A DNA stretch of 10,356 nucleotides, from positions 1 through 10,356 of the forward strand of contig CAAFWD010000045.1 in the NCBI GenBank assembly GCA_900766645.1, in the 5' to 3' direction. Positions 1 to 6,313 of this stretch are shown here, piece after piece. The notes under the pieces were generated by a model that did no database searches, was not told the origin of the DNA, and saw only the letters and a program-made list of their open reading frames with translations. Position numbers and translations under genes: made by a program. The stretch's first letter is position 1, and each line of letters begins with the position of its first letter. The stretch is from an uncultured Cetobacterium sp. (GTDB taxonomy: Bacteria; Fusobacteriota; Fusobacteriia; Fusobacteriales; Fusobacteriaceae).

Positions 1-2
1 CT

Positions 3-1517
3 ACACAGGGACTTGCTAACTATATCCTAAAATGTACAAATAATAAGTGTAAAGAAATGGGAGTTGCCATAGCTTACGATTGTAGAATTGGATCTGAAGA
101 ATATGCTTTAAATTCAGCACTTGTATTAGCTGGAAATGGAATTAAAGCCTACCTTTTTAAATCTTTAAGATCTACCCCTGAACTATCTTTTGCAGTTAGA
201 GAATTAAAAACAACTGCAGGTATAGTTATCACTGCATCACATAATCCTCAAGAATATAATGGTTATAAACTTTACTGGAATGATGGTTGCCAAATTATTG
301 AACCTCAAGCTAGTGGAATTGTAAATGAGGTTAACTCTATTGCTTCTTTCGAAGATATTAAATTAATTAGTGAAGAAGATGCAATTTCTAAAAATCTTTT
401 AATTTATATCGATGAGTCTATAGATACTAAATTTTTAGAAGCAGTTAAAACACAAGCTATCAACATTGATATCCCTAATAAAGAAAACTTTAAAATTGTT
501 TATTCTCCTCTTCATGGAACTGGAGGAAGACCTATTAAAAGAGTTTTTTCTGAAATGGGATTTAATTCTATTTTTGTGGTTCCAGAACAGGAAAAGCCCG
601 ATGGTAATTTCCCAACTTGTTCATATGCTAATCCTGAGGATCCCTCTGTTTTTAAATTAAGTATCGAATTAGCTGAAAAAGTTGGAGCTACTATTTGTAT
701 GGCAAATGATCCTGATGCTGACAGAATTGGAGTAGCTGTTAAAGATGATTATAATAATTGGATATATCCTAATGGAAATCAAATAGGATTACTTCTTATG
801 AATTATATTTTAGAAAATAAAAAAAATATACCTAAAAATTCAGCTGTTGTTTCTACTGTTGTTTCTACTCCAATGCTTGATGTTATATGCGTAAACAAAG
901 GTGTTAAAATATTTAGAACTTTAACTGGATTTAAATATATTGGAGAAAAAATTAGACAGTTTGAAGAAGGAATTTATGACGCAACTTTCTTAATGGGATT
1001 TGAAGAGTCTTATGGATATTTGGTTGGTACTCATGCTAGAGATAAAGATGCTGTTGTTTCTACTCTTCTTATTGCTGAAATGGCAGCTTTCTATGCTGCT
1101 AAGAATACTTCTATTCCTACTGAACTTGATAAATTATATAAAAAATGTGGTTTCTATAGAGAAGGAATTATTGCAATAACAAAAGAAGGAAAAGAAGGGG
1201 TTGAAGAGATTTCCAATACAATGACCAAACTTAGAAATGGTAATTTTGAAACTCTATTTGGTAAAAAAATTCTTATCAAAAAAGATTTTGAAACAAGAAA
1301 AGAAATAAATTATTCTACAAAAAATATTAGTGATATAGATCTTCCTAAATCAAATATTATTCAATTTATTTTAGAAGATAATACCTATATTACTGCTCGG
1401 CCTTCTGGTACAGAACCAAAAATTAAATATTATTTCTGTGTTACTGCAGAAGATTCTGAAACTGCTGATAAAAAATTAGCAGAAACTATGAAGGAATTTA
1501 AATCTTTTGTGGAATAA
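3..1517 (+). CDS. pgcA: Phospho-sugar mutase (PgcA-like alpha-phosphoglucomutase/phosphomannomutase), 5' partial
   Basis: Interconverts hexose 1-phosphate and 6-phosphate in the cytoplasm, supplying sugar nucleotides for envelope polymers. The frame is open from the left edge (it begins TQGLANYI) through the ATG at 57, so that ATG is internal. About 505 residues are visible; family members of this long type are about 570-580, so roughly 70 N-terminal residues are missing. The catalytic phosphoserine loop TASHNP is at about nt 231-248 (Ser codon 237-239), the Mg-binding loop DPDADR at 708-725, the sugar-binding loop GFEESYGY near 1000-1023, and the C-terminal phosphate-binding loop RPSGTEPK near 1398-1421, so all four active-site loops are intact. 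Glucose versus mannose preference cannot be read from the sequence, so the symbol rests on length and motif style. It is the first visible gene of a five-gene run; hemW follows after 15 bases. Confidence 0.93.
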   Translation, partial: TQGLANYILKCTNNKCKEMGVAIAYDCRIGSEEYALNSALVLAGNGIKAYLFKSLRSTPELSFAVRELKTTAGIVITASHNPQEYNGYKLYWNDGCQIIEPQASGIVNEVNSIASFEDIKLISEEDAISKNLLIYIDESIDTKFLEAVKTQAINIDIPNKENFKIVYSPLHGTGGRPIKRVFSEMGFNSIFVVPEQEKPDGNFPTCSYANPEDPSVFKLSIELAEKVGATICMANDPDADRIGVAVKDDYNNWIYPNGNQIGLLLMNYILENKKNIPKNSAVVSTVVSTPMLDVICVNKGVKIFRTLTGFKYIGEKIRQFEEGIYDATFLMGFEESYGYLVGTHARDKDAVVSTLLIAEMAAFYAAKNTSIPTELDKLYKKCGFYREGIIAITKEGKEGVEEISNTMTKLRNGNFETLFGKKILIKKDFETRKEINYSTKNISDIDLPKSNIIQFILEDNTYITARPSGTEPKIKYYFCVTAEDSETADKKLAETMKEFKSFVE

Positions 1518-1522
1518 TCCTT

Positions 1523-1527
1523 GGAGG
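1523..1527 (+). promoter_or_regulatory. Ribosome binding site that fixes the hemW start
   Basis: GGAGG lies 5 bases before the ATG at 1533. A TTG at 1521 is in the same frame but overlaps this Shine-Dalgarno sequence and has none of its own, so the ATG at 1533 is preferred. Confidence 0.85.
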
Positions 1528-1532
1528 TTTTT

Positions 1533-2609
1533 ATGTTGAATGGAATATATATACATATTCCTTTTTGTTTAAATAAGTGCAACTATTGTGATTTTCTATC
1601 CTTTAAATCTGATACTTCTGATAGAGAAAAATATGTTGACGCACTTATAGATGAGATCAATATGTATCCTAAATTTTCATATGAAACAGTTTACTTTGGT
1701 GGCGGAACTCCTTCACTTTTAACTTCTGAACAAGTAAAAAGAATTCTTTCAAACTTAAATATTCTTGAAAATTCAGAAGTTACTCTTGAAGTTAATCCCA
1801 AAACTGTTACTCTTGAAAAATTTAAAGCTTTTAAAAATGCTGGTATTAACAGAGTCAGCATAGGAATCCAAAGTTTTAATTCTAATAATTTGAAAACCCT
1901 TGGTAGAATGCACTCCTCATCTGAAGGTGAGGAGGCTTTCTTTTTAGCAAGAGAAGCTGGTTTTGATAATATTAGCCTAGACTTAATGTTTTCTTTACCT
2001 GATCAAACTTTAGAGAATCTTCAAGAAGACTTAAATAAACTTTTTTCACTTAAGCCTGAACATTTCTCAATTTATTCCCTTATTTGGGAAGAGGGAACAG
2101 AATTTTTTAGAAAACTTGAAAAAGGTGAATTTAAAGAAACCGAAAATGAACTTGAAGCTAAAATGTATGATCTCATAATTGATGAAGCCATGAAAAATGG
2201 ATATGAACACTATGAAATATCTAATTTTTCTCTTCCAGGAAAAAGGGCTCGTCATAATACTAAATATTGGAAAAATGAAGAATACTTAGGTGTTGGTTTA
2301 GGTGCTTCTGGATATTATAATGGCATACGTTATAAAAATAACTTAACCTTTTTAGAATACTATGATAAAATATCCAATGGCATAAAACCAATTTTTGAAG
2401 AAGATCCTATCTCAAGAGATGAAAAAGAGATTTATGAATATATTTTAGGATTAAGAATCATCCCTGATGGGATTGTTCCTAAAGGAAAATATCTTTCTTT
2501 GTGCAATTCTTTAGTTGATAGGGGTCTTTTAATAAAAAAAGGTGAAAACTATATTTTATCAAGAAAAGGTGTACTTTTAGCTAATGATGTTTTCAACGAA
2601 TTTATTTAA
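1533..2609 (+). CDS. hemW: HemW-type radical SAM heme chaperone (oxygen-independent coproporphyrinogen oxidase-like)
   Basis: The product is 358 residues, cytoplasmic, and of the HemW family, which binds heme and an Fe-S cluster and is thought to deliver heme to apoproteins. The N-terminus reads YIHIPFC with the radical SAM triad C12-x3-C16-x2-C19 followed by DF. It lacks the fourth cysteine of true HemN (CX3CX2CXC), and its length is that of HemW rather than the roughly 450 residues of HemN. Further marks are GGGTPS (about 56-61, SAM binding), EVNP (86-89), RVSIGIQSF (107-115), and HYEISNF with HNTKYW (about 226-246) followed by a GVGLGASG segment typical of the HemW C-terminal domain. It lies 15 bases after the mutase stop and 23 before yggS, within an operon. 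It is often misannotated as coproporphyrinogen III oxidase; that activity is unlikely here. Anaerobilin synthases (ChuW/HutW) are related but longer. Confidence 0.93.
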   Translation: MLNGIYIHIPFCLNKCNYCDFLSFKSDTSDREKYVDALIDEINMYPKFSYETVYFGGGTPSLLTSEQVKRILSNLNILENSEVTLEVNPKTVTLEKFKAFKNAGINRVSIGIQSFNSNNLKTLGRMHSSSEGEEAFFLAREAGFDNISLDLMFSLPDQTLENLQEDLNKLFSLKPEHFSIYSLIWEEGTEFFRKLEKGEFKETENELEAKMYDLIIDEAMKNGYEHYEISNFSLPGKRARHNTKYWKNEEYLGVGLGASGYYNGIRYKNNLTFLEYYDKISNGIKPIFEEDPISRDEKEIYEYILGLRIIPDGIVPKGKYLSLCNSLVDRGLLIKKGENYILSRKGVLLANDVFNEFI

Positions 2610-2632
2610 AATTACATATTTAGGAGGATTTC

Positions 2633-3304
2633 GTGAGTATTGCAGAAAATATTAATCATATCCTAAAAGATATTAAAAAATATTCTCCACACCCTGATAA
2701 AGTTAATCTGATTGCTGTTACAAAATATGTAGACAGTAATACTATTAAAGAAGTTTTAGAAGGTGGGGCTAAATTTTTAGGTGAAAATAGAGTTCAAATT
2801 ATTACCAAAAAACATGAAGAACTTTGGGACTTTCCCATTGAAAAAAAATGGCATTTTATTGGGAATCTTCAAAAAAATAAAGTCAAATACATCGCACATT
2901 TTATTGATATGATCCACTCTGTTAATAAACTTTCTCTTGCTAAAGAGATCGATAAAAGAGCTAAAGAAAACAATAAAAAAATAGATGTTTTGCTTGAAAT
3001 TAATATTTTTGGTGAAGAAACTAAAGAAGGATATAGCTATGATGAGCTTATTTCTGATATTCCCGAATTATTAACTTTAAAAAATATTAACATTAAAGGT
3101 CTTATGACTATGGCTCCATATATTGATAGTGAAACTCAACTAAGAAAAGGTTTCTCTACATTAAGAGAGCTAAAAGATAATCTGAATTCTACTTTTTTTA
3201 ATGGAACTCTAACGGAACTTTCTATGGGAATGAGCAATGACTATAAAATTGCTCTTAAAGAGGGAGCAACATTTATTAGAGTTGGTAGTAAAATTTTTGA
3301 ATAA
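2633..3304 (+). CDS. yggS: YggS/PROSC family pyridoxal phosphate homeostasis protein
   Basis: The 223-residue PLP-binding protein has an alanine-racemase-like TIM-barrel fold but no known catalytic activity; the family buffers free PLP and affects amino-acid and vitamin B6 balance. The PLP lysine is K31 in LIAVTK, followed by GENRVQ, WHFIGNLQKNK, the IKGLMTMAP strand, SMGMSNDY, and the phosphate-binding end GATFIRVGSKIF. Length is normal for the family. The start is a GTG at 2633, chosen because AGGAGG at 2622-2627 sits 5 bases upstream and the conserved N-terminal helix begins there. It is followed after 14 bases by sepF, the same neighbour pair (ylmE-ylmF) seen in the division cluster of Gram-positive bacteria, so a link to cell division or peptidoglycan amino-acid supply is plausible but inferred. 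Confidence 0.95.
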   Translation: MSIAENINHILKDIKKYSPHPDKVNLIAVTKYVDSNTIKEVLEGGAKFLGENRVQIITKKHEELWDFPIEKKWHFIGNLQKNKVKYIAHFIDMIHSVNKLSLAKEIDKRAKENNKKIDVLLEINIFGEETKEGYSYDELISDIPELLTLKNINIKGLMTMAPYIDSETQLRKGFSTLRELKDNLNSTFFNGTLTELSMGMSNDYKIALKEGATFIRVGSKIFE

Positions 3305-3318
3305 TTAGGGAGGTTTTC

Positions 3319-3813
3319 ATGAAAATAGCTAAATTTAAAAATGCATTAAAAGATTTCACTGATAGTGTTGGTCTTACTTTTGACCCAGAAGAAGATGGGT
3401 ATGAAGAAATTGTAGAAGAAGAGGAAGCTCTATTTAATACTCTTCCAAAACAAAAGGTTAAAGATGAATCAATTTCACCTATTGTAGAACCTAAAATTTC
3501 TACAGAATCAAACTCTCAACAACTTGAGAGTTGTCAAACTATATTTGTTAATCCTAAAAGTTTTGCAGAATGTAAAAAAATTGCAGATTATATAAAAAAT
3601 GATAAAGTGGTTACTCTAAATTTAGAAAATGTAAGTGGTAAAGATGCTCAAAGAATTTTAGATTTTTTAAGTGGAGCTATTAGTATTAAGGAAGCTAAAT
3701 GGATTCCTATAAGTAAAAATGTTTTTACTTCTGTTCCTAAAAATATCAACTTCCTATATGATGGAAAAAATGATTTAAAGCAAAATACTTTTCTAAATAT
3801 TGACCAAAATTAA
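3319..3813 (+). CDS. sepF: SepF-like cell division protein
   Basis: The 164-residue protein matches the SepF layout. SepF anchors FtsZ filaments to the membrane and organises the septal ring on the cytoplasmic face. Residues 1-19 form a Lys/Phe-rich segment compatible with a membrane-binding amphipathic helix. Residues 22-37 are strongly acidic (runs of Glu), and residues 38-72 are a low-complexity linker. The globular SepF domain occupies about 73-148, with IFVNPKSFAECKKIADYI, VVTLNLENV, and the family signature QRILDFLSGA at 111-120. The stretch after the signature (ISIKEAKWIPIS) lacks the glycine pair I recall at this place in Bacillus SepF. GGGAGG at 3308-3313 is 5 bases before the ATG. 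The position right after yggS supports the call. No FtsZ gene is in the window. Confidence 0.88.
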   Translation: MKIAKFKNALKDFTDSVGLTFDPEEDGYEEIVEEEEALFNTLPKQKVKDESISPIVEPKISTESNSQQLESCQTIFVNPKSFAECKKIADYIKNDKVVTLNLENVSGKDAQRILDFLSGAISIKEAKWIPISKNVFTSVPKNINFLYDGKNDLKQNTFLNIDQN

Positions 3814-3828
3814 ATTGGAGGTTATTTT

Positions 3829-4821
3829 ATGAAAGCATTAGCGCTTTTTTCTGGAGGACTTGACAGTGCTCTAGCTATAAAAATTATAAAAGATCAAGGA
3901 ATTGAGGTTATTGCTCTTAACTTTGTTTCTCACTTCTTTGGTGGAAAAAATGAAAAGGCTGAAAATATGGCAAAACAGCTTGGAGTTCAATTAGAGTATG
4001 TTAATTTTAGCCAAGTTCATACTGATATTCTTAAAGATCCTGTCCACGGACGTGGTAAGAATATGAATCCTTGTATTGATTGTCATGCTCTTATGTTTAA
4101 AACTGCAGGAGATCTTATGGAGAAGTATGGTGCTTCTTTTATAATTTCTGGTGAAGTTTTAGGTCAAAGACCTATGTCTCAAAATTACCAAGCTCTTGAA
4201 AAAGTTAGGGCAATGGCTCCTGGATTAGAGGACCTTATTGTTAGACCACTTTCAGCTAAATTATTACCTGAAAGCAAACCCGAAAGACTTGGATGGATAG
4301 ATAGAGAAAAACTATTAGATATTCAGGGAAGAAGTAGAAAAATTCAAATTGAACTTGTTGAAAAATTTGGTCTTGTAGATTATCCTACTCCTGGTGGAGG
4401 ATGTCTACTTACTGATCCTGGATATTCTAAAAGACTTAGAATTTTAGAAGAGGATGGGTTCTTAGAAGAGGAGTTTTCAGAATTATTCCACCTTTTAAAA
4501 ATTGGAAGATTCTTTAGATTTGAAAAAGGAAAATACTTAATTGTAGGTAGAGAACAAGAAGATAATCTGAAAATTGAAGAATATAAAAACTATGGTACCT
4601 TATATGTTAGAGGAAAAGATATTCCTGGCCCACATATTGTTGGATATGGTAATTTAAGTGAAAATGAAATCAATTTTACTCTTAATCTTTTCTCTAGATA
4701 TTCTAAAGTTAAAGGAAAAGAGGAGCTAACTCTACTTGTTAACGGTGTTGATAAAACAATTCCAGCAGTTGATCTTGAAAATTTAGAAAAACAAATAAAA
4801 AAATATCAAATAACTATGTAA
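3829..4821 (+). CDS. PP-loop ATPase, probable tRNA sulfurtransferase (ThiI/MnmA-like, no THUMP domain)
   Basis: The 330-residue cytoplasmic protein likely adenylates a tRNA base and exchanges oxygen for sulfur, as inferred from family resemblance. The N-terminal PP-loop SGGLDS is at 8-13 (ATP pyrophosphatase signature). NPCIDCHALMF at 80-90 resembles the NPC/D-x-x-C region of MnmA, and TPGGGCLLT at 187-195 carries a third cysteine. C82, C85 and C192 are the only cysteines in the protein. The C-terminal portion (about 215-330) has no catalytic motif; I recall PP-loop proteins of this kind carrying an NFACT-R-type nucleic-acid-binding domain there, but cannot confirm it by alignment. The N-terminal THUMP domain of ThiI is missing, so tRNA recognition must differ. 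GGAGG at 3817-3821 lies 7 bases before the ATG. It is last in the operon, with the terminator 4 bases after the stop. Similar proteins are variously labelled ThiI, MnmA or DUF814; the target base is unknown. Confidence 0.8.
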   Translation: MKALALFSGGLDSALAIKIIKDQGIEVIALNFVSHFFGGKNEKAENMAKQLGVQLEYVNFSQVHTDILKDPVHGRGKNMNPCIDCHALMFKTAGDLMEKYGASFIISGEVLGQRPMSQNYQALEKVRAMAPGLEDLIVRPLSAKLLPESKPERLGWIDREKLLDIQGRSRKIQIELVEKFGLVDYPTPGGGCLLTDPGYSKRLRILEEDGFLEEEFSELFHLLKIGRFFRFEKGKYLIVGREQEDNLKIEEYKNYGTLYVRGKDIPGPHIVGYGNLSENEINFTLNLFSRYSKVKGKEELTLLVNGVDKTIPAVDLENLEKQIKKYQITM

Positions 4822-4825
4822 AAAT

Positions 4826-4853
4826 AAAAAAGTCCTTAAAAAAGGACTTTTTT
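4826..4853. terminator. Bidirectional intrinsic terminator between convergent genes
   Basis: A perfect 12-bp stem (4826-4837 with 4842-4853, core AGTCCTT/AAGGACT) has a 4-base A loop. The stem ends in a T run on the plus strand and, because of the A tract before it, in a T run on the minus strand too. It lies between the stop of the PP-loop gene (4821) and the stop of the convergent redoxin gene (4875), so it can end both transcripts. Confidence 0.93.
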
Positions 4854-4874
4854 ATTATCTATGGTAAAATTCAA

Positions 4875-5138
4875 TTAGTGACTACATCCACAAGAGTGAG
4901 GTTCTCTATTTTTATTTTCCTCTACGAAATTTTGAATTTTATCTAATCCAACTAGAATTTCTACATTTTTACATTTTTTTACTACTAAAGTAGGTACAGT
5001 TCTTATTCCATACTCTTGAACTAAATCCATGTGCTCTTCTGCATTTAAAAACTCAACTGGATTTTTTATTGTTTTTAGTGCTTCTTTTGCTGGTGCACAG
5101 TATTGACATGTTGGTGTTGTAAATAGATATAATCTCAT
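4875..5138 (-). CDS. Small thioredoxin/glutaredoxin-like protein with CGC tail
   Basis: The 87-residue protein has a thioredoxin fold and is probably a cytoplasmic dithiol redoxin. The N-terminus MRLYLFTTPTCQYC is a first beta strand leading to the active site C11-Q-Y-C14. The cis-proline loop RTVPTLV (about 48-54) follows, and a helix at the end is typical of glutaredoxin/NrdH-size proteins (75-90 residues). It ends in HSCGCSH, two extra cysteines flanked by histidines. The start is the ATG at 5136-5138, preceded on the minus strand by GGAGG (5144-5148) 5 bases upstream and by a consensus promoter. The frame stays open to 5309, but those codons overlap the promoter and are Lys/Asn/Tyr-rich, so they are not protein. 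It is a single-gene transcript converging on the shared terminator. Its partner protein is unknown; an anaerobic ribonucleotide reductase or peroxidase are possible clients. Confidence 0.87.
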   Translation of the reverse strand: MRLYLFTTPTCQYCAPAKEALKTIKNPVEFLNAEEHMDLVQEYGIRTVPTLVVKKCKNVEILVGLDKIQNFVEENKNREPHSCGCSH

Positions 5139-5143
5139 AAAAA

Positions 5144-5148
5144 CCTCC
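5144..5148 (-). promoter_or_regulatory. Ribosome binding site fixing the redoxin start
   Basis: CCTCC on the plus strand reads GGAGG on the minus strand, 5 bases before the ATG at 5138. This site excludes the longer open frame up to 5309. Confidence 0.85.
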
Positions 5149-5183
5149 GCAATATTTAAATAATACTTTTTTTGTATATTTAA

Positions 5184-5212
5184 ATTATAGTAGTTTTTTA
5201 CTAAAAAGTCAA
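5184..5212 (-). promoter_or_regulatory. Sigma-70-type promoter of the redoxin gene
   Basis: Read on the minus strand, TTGACT (5212-5207) and a perfect TATAAT (5189-5184) are separated by 17 bases. It would start transcription around 5175-5178, leaving a leader of about 40 bases before the start codon. It is one of the best promoter matches in the window. Confidence 0.85.
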
Positions 5213-5293
5213 TTCTATTTCTATATTTTTGATAACTATTTGTCCATTTGAAATTTTTTTTATGTCTTTTTTTGACATTTTTTAAAAAAATAT

Positions 5294-5321
5294 TTAACAA
5301 TAGTTTCAAAAAGTATATAAT
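5294..5321 (+). promoter_or_regulatory. Probable promoter of the EIIA-CBS/transporter operon
   Basis: TTAACA (5294-5299) and TATAAT (5316-5321) are separated by 16 bases, about 53 bases before the ATG at 5375. The -10 lies in short inverted repeats, AGTAT (5312-5316) against ATACT (5320-5324) and ATACT against AGTAT (5330-5334), which may be an operator or simple AT-rich sequence. A TTGACA at 5272-5277 has no good -10 at the right distance. Confidence 0.65.
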
Positions 5322-5374
5322 ACTATATAAGTATGTTTATCTATACTAAAATTTGTTAATGAGGAGGCAAAATT

Positions 5375-6298
5375 ATGAAATTGTCTAGTTATCTTTCTGA
5401 AGAGATTATTGTCCCAAATCTTAAAGGAGATACATTTGAAGATTTAGTTTCGAATTTAATTGATGAAGTTGCTAAATTTAATAAGCAGGTGAGATTAGAA
5501 AAAACTCATATGAAGAAAGCTGTTTTTAAAAGAGAGGAGGAAGCATCTACTTATTTAGGATATGGTGTCGCTATTCCACATGCTAGACTTGAGTATTTTG
5601 ATGATATAATTGTTGCTATTGGTTTCCCTGAAAAACATGTTAAAATGAAAACTTTAGGGGATAAAGAAGAAGATGTTAGAATGATAATCTTAGTTCTAGC
5701 TGATGTCTTAAAAAATAAAAATATTCTTAAAATTATGTCTGGTATTTCTAGATTAGCTATGAAAAACAACTCTGTTCTTGAGCAAATAATCAGTAGTAAA
5801 TCTGCATCAAAAACTATTAAAATTCTTGATGATATGAAAATTGAAATTGATCACAATATTACTGCAGAAGACCTATATACTCAAACTCCACTTCCTGCAA
5901 AAGTTGATAATACTTTAGAGGATATTGCTAAAAGAATTATAATGGAAAAAGTAAGTGGTATCCCAGTTGTTGATGATAACAATAATTTTTTAGGGGAAAT
6001 TACAGAGAGAGAACTTATATCATTTGGAATGCCTAAACACACAACTCTTTTAAGTGATTTAAGTTTTATCACTATTGGAGAGCCTTTTGAAAACTATTTA
6101 GTTAATGAAAAAATCACTACAATCAAAGATCTTTATAGAACTGAAGGAGTTATCACTATTGATAAAGAAGCTTCTTTAATGGAGATATCTTATCTTTTTA
6201 TGAATCGTGGAGTAACAAGAATATATGTTGTTGAAAATAACAAATATCTTGGAATTATTTTAAGATCTGATATCATCAAAAAGATTTTACATATATAA
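5375..6298 (+). CDS. PTS EIIA (PtsN-like) domain fused to a CBS-domain pair
   Basis: The 307-residue cytoplasmic protein joins two regulatory modules. Residues 1 to about 152 form a PTS EIIA domain of the fructose/nitrogen (PtsN) class, with the phospho-accepting histidine H69 in GYGVAIPHAR and the downstream VRMIILVLAD strand. Residues about 164-220 and 243-306 are two CBS motifs (VSGIPVVDDNNNFLGEIT and VTRIYVVENNKYLGIILR), which usually bind adenine nucleotides as a Bateman pair. There is no EIIB or EIIC domain here or next door, so a sugar-transport role is unlikely; a phosphorylation-dependent regulator is more likely. GAGGAGG at 5361-5367 is 7 bases before the ATG. The stop is 15 bases before the start of an ArsB/NhaD-type permease, so the two are probably cotranscribed and this protein may gate that transporter. 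The phosphodonor (HPr or EINtr-like) is not in the window. Confidence 0.9.
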   Translation: MKLSSYLSEEIIVPNLKGDTFEDLVSNLIDEVAKFNKQVRLEKTHMKKAVFKREEEASTYLGYGVAIPHARLEYFDDIIVAIGFPEKHVKMKTLGDKEEDVRMIILVLADVLKNKNILKIMSGISRLAMKNNSVLEQIISSKSASKTIKILDDMKIEIDHNITAEDLYTQTPLPAKVDNTLEDIAKRIIMEKVSGIPVVDDNNNFLGEITERELISFGMPKHTTLLSDLSFITIGEPFENYLVNEKITTIKDLYRTEGVITIDKEASLMEISYLFMNRGVTRIYVVENNKYLGIILRSDIIKKILHI

Positions 6299-6313
6299 TA
6301 ACAGGAGGTATTA

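Noticed and set aside
57..59. ATG at 57 as the start of the sugar-phosphate mutase
   Set aside because: The frame is open and family-like (TQGLANYI) back to the left edge, and about 70 further N-terminal residues are expected upstream.
466..660. Overlapping plus-strand frame within the mutase gene, and a minus-strand frame at 2067-2255 in hemW
   Set aside because: Out-of-frame shadows of well-supported genes.
1521..1523. TTG start for hemW
   Set aside because: It overlaps the GGAGG that serves the ATG at 1533, and the four extra residues are not part of the family N-terminus.
5272..5277. TTGACA as the -35 of the EIIA-CBS operon
   Set aside because: No reasonable -10 lies 16-18 bases downstream (only TAACAA); TTAACA with TATAAT is the better pair.
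5139..5309. N-terminal extension of the minus-strand redoxin
   Set aside because: It overlaps the ribosome site and a consensus promoter, and its composition is Lys/Asn/Tyr-rich without similarity to the fold.
5551..6072. Two minus-strand open frames (5551-5769 and 5881-6072)
   Set aside because: Both are antisense to the EIIA-CBS gene and show no features of real proteins.
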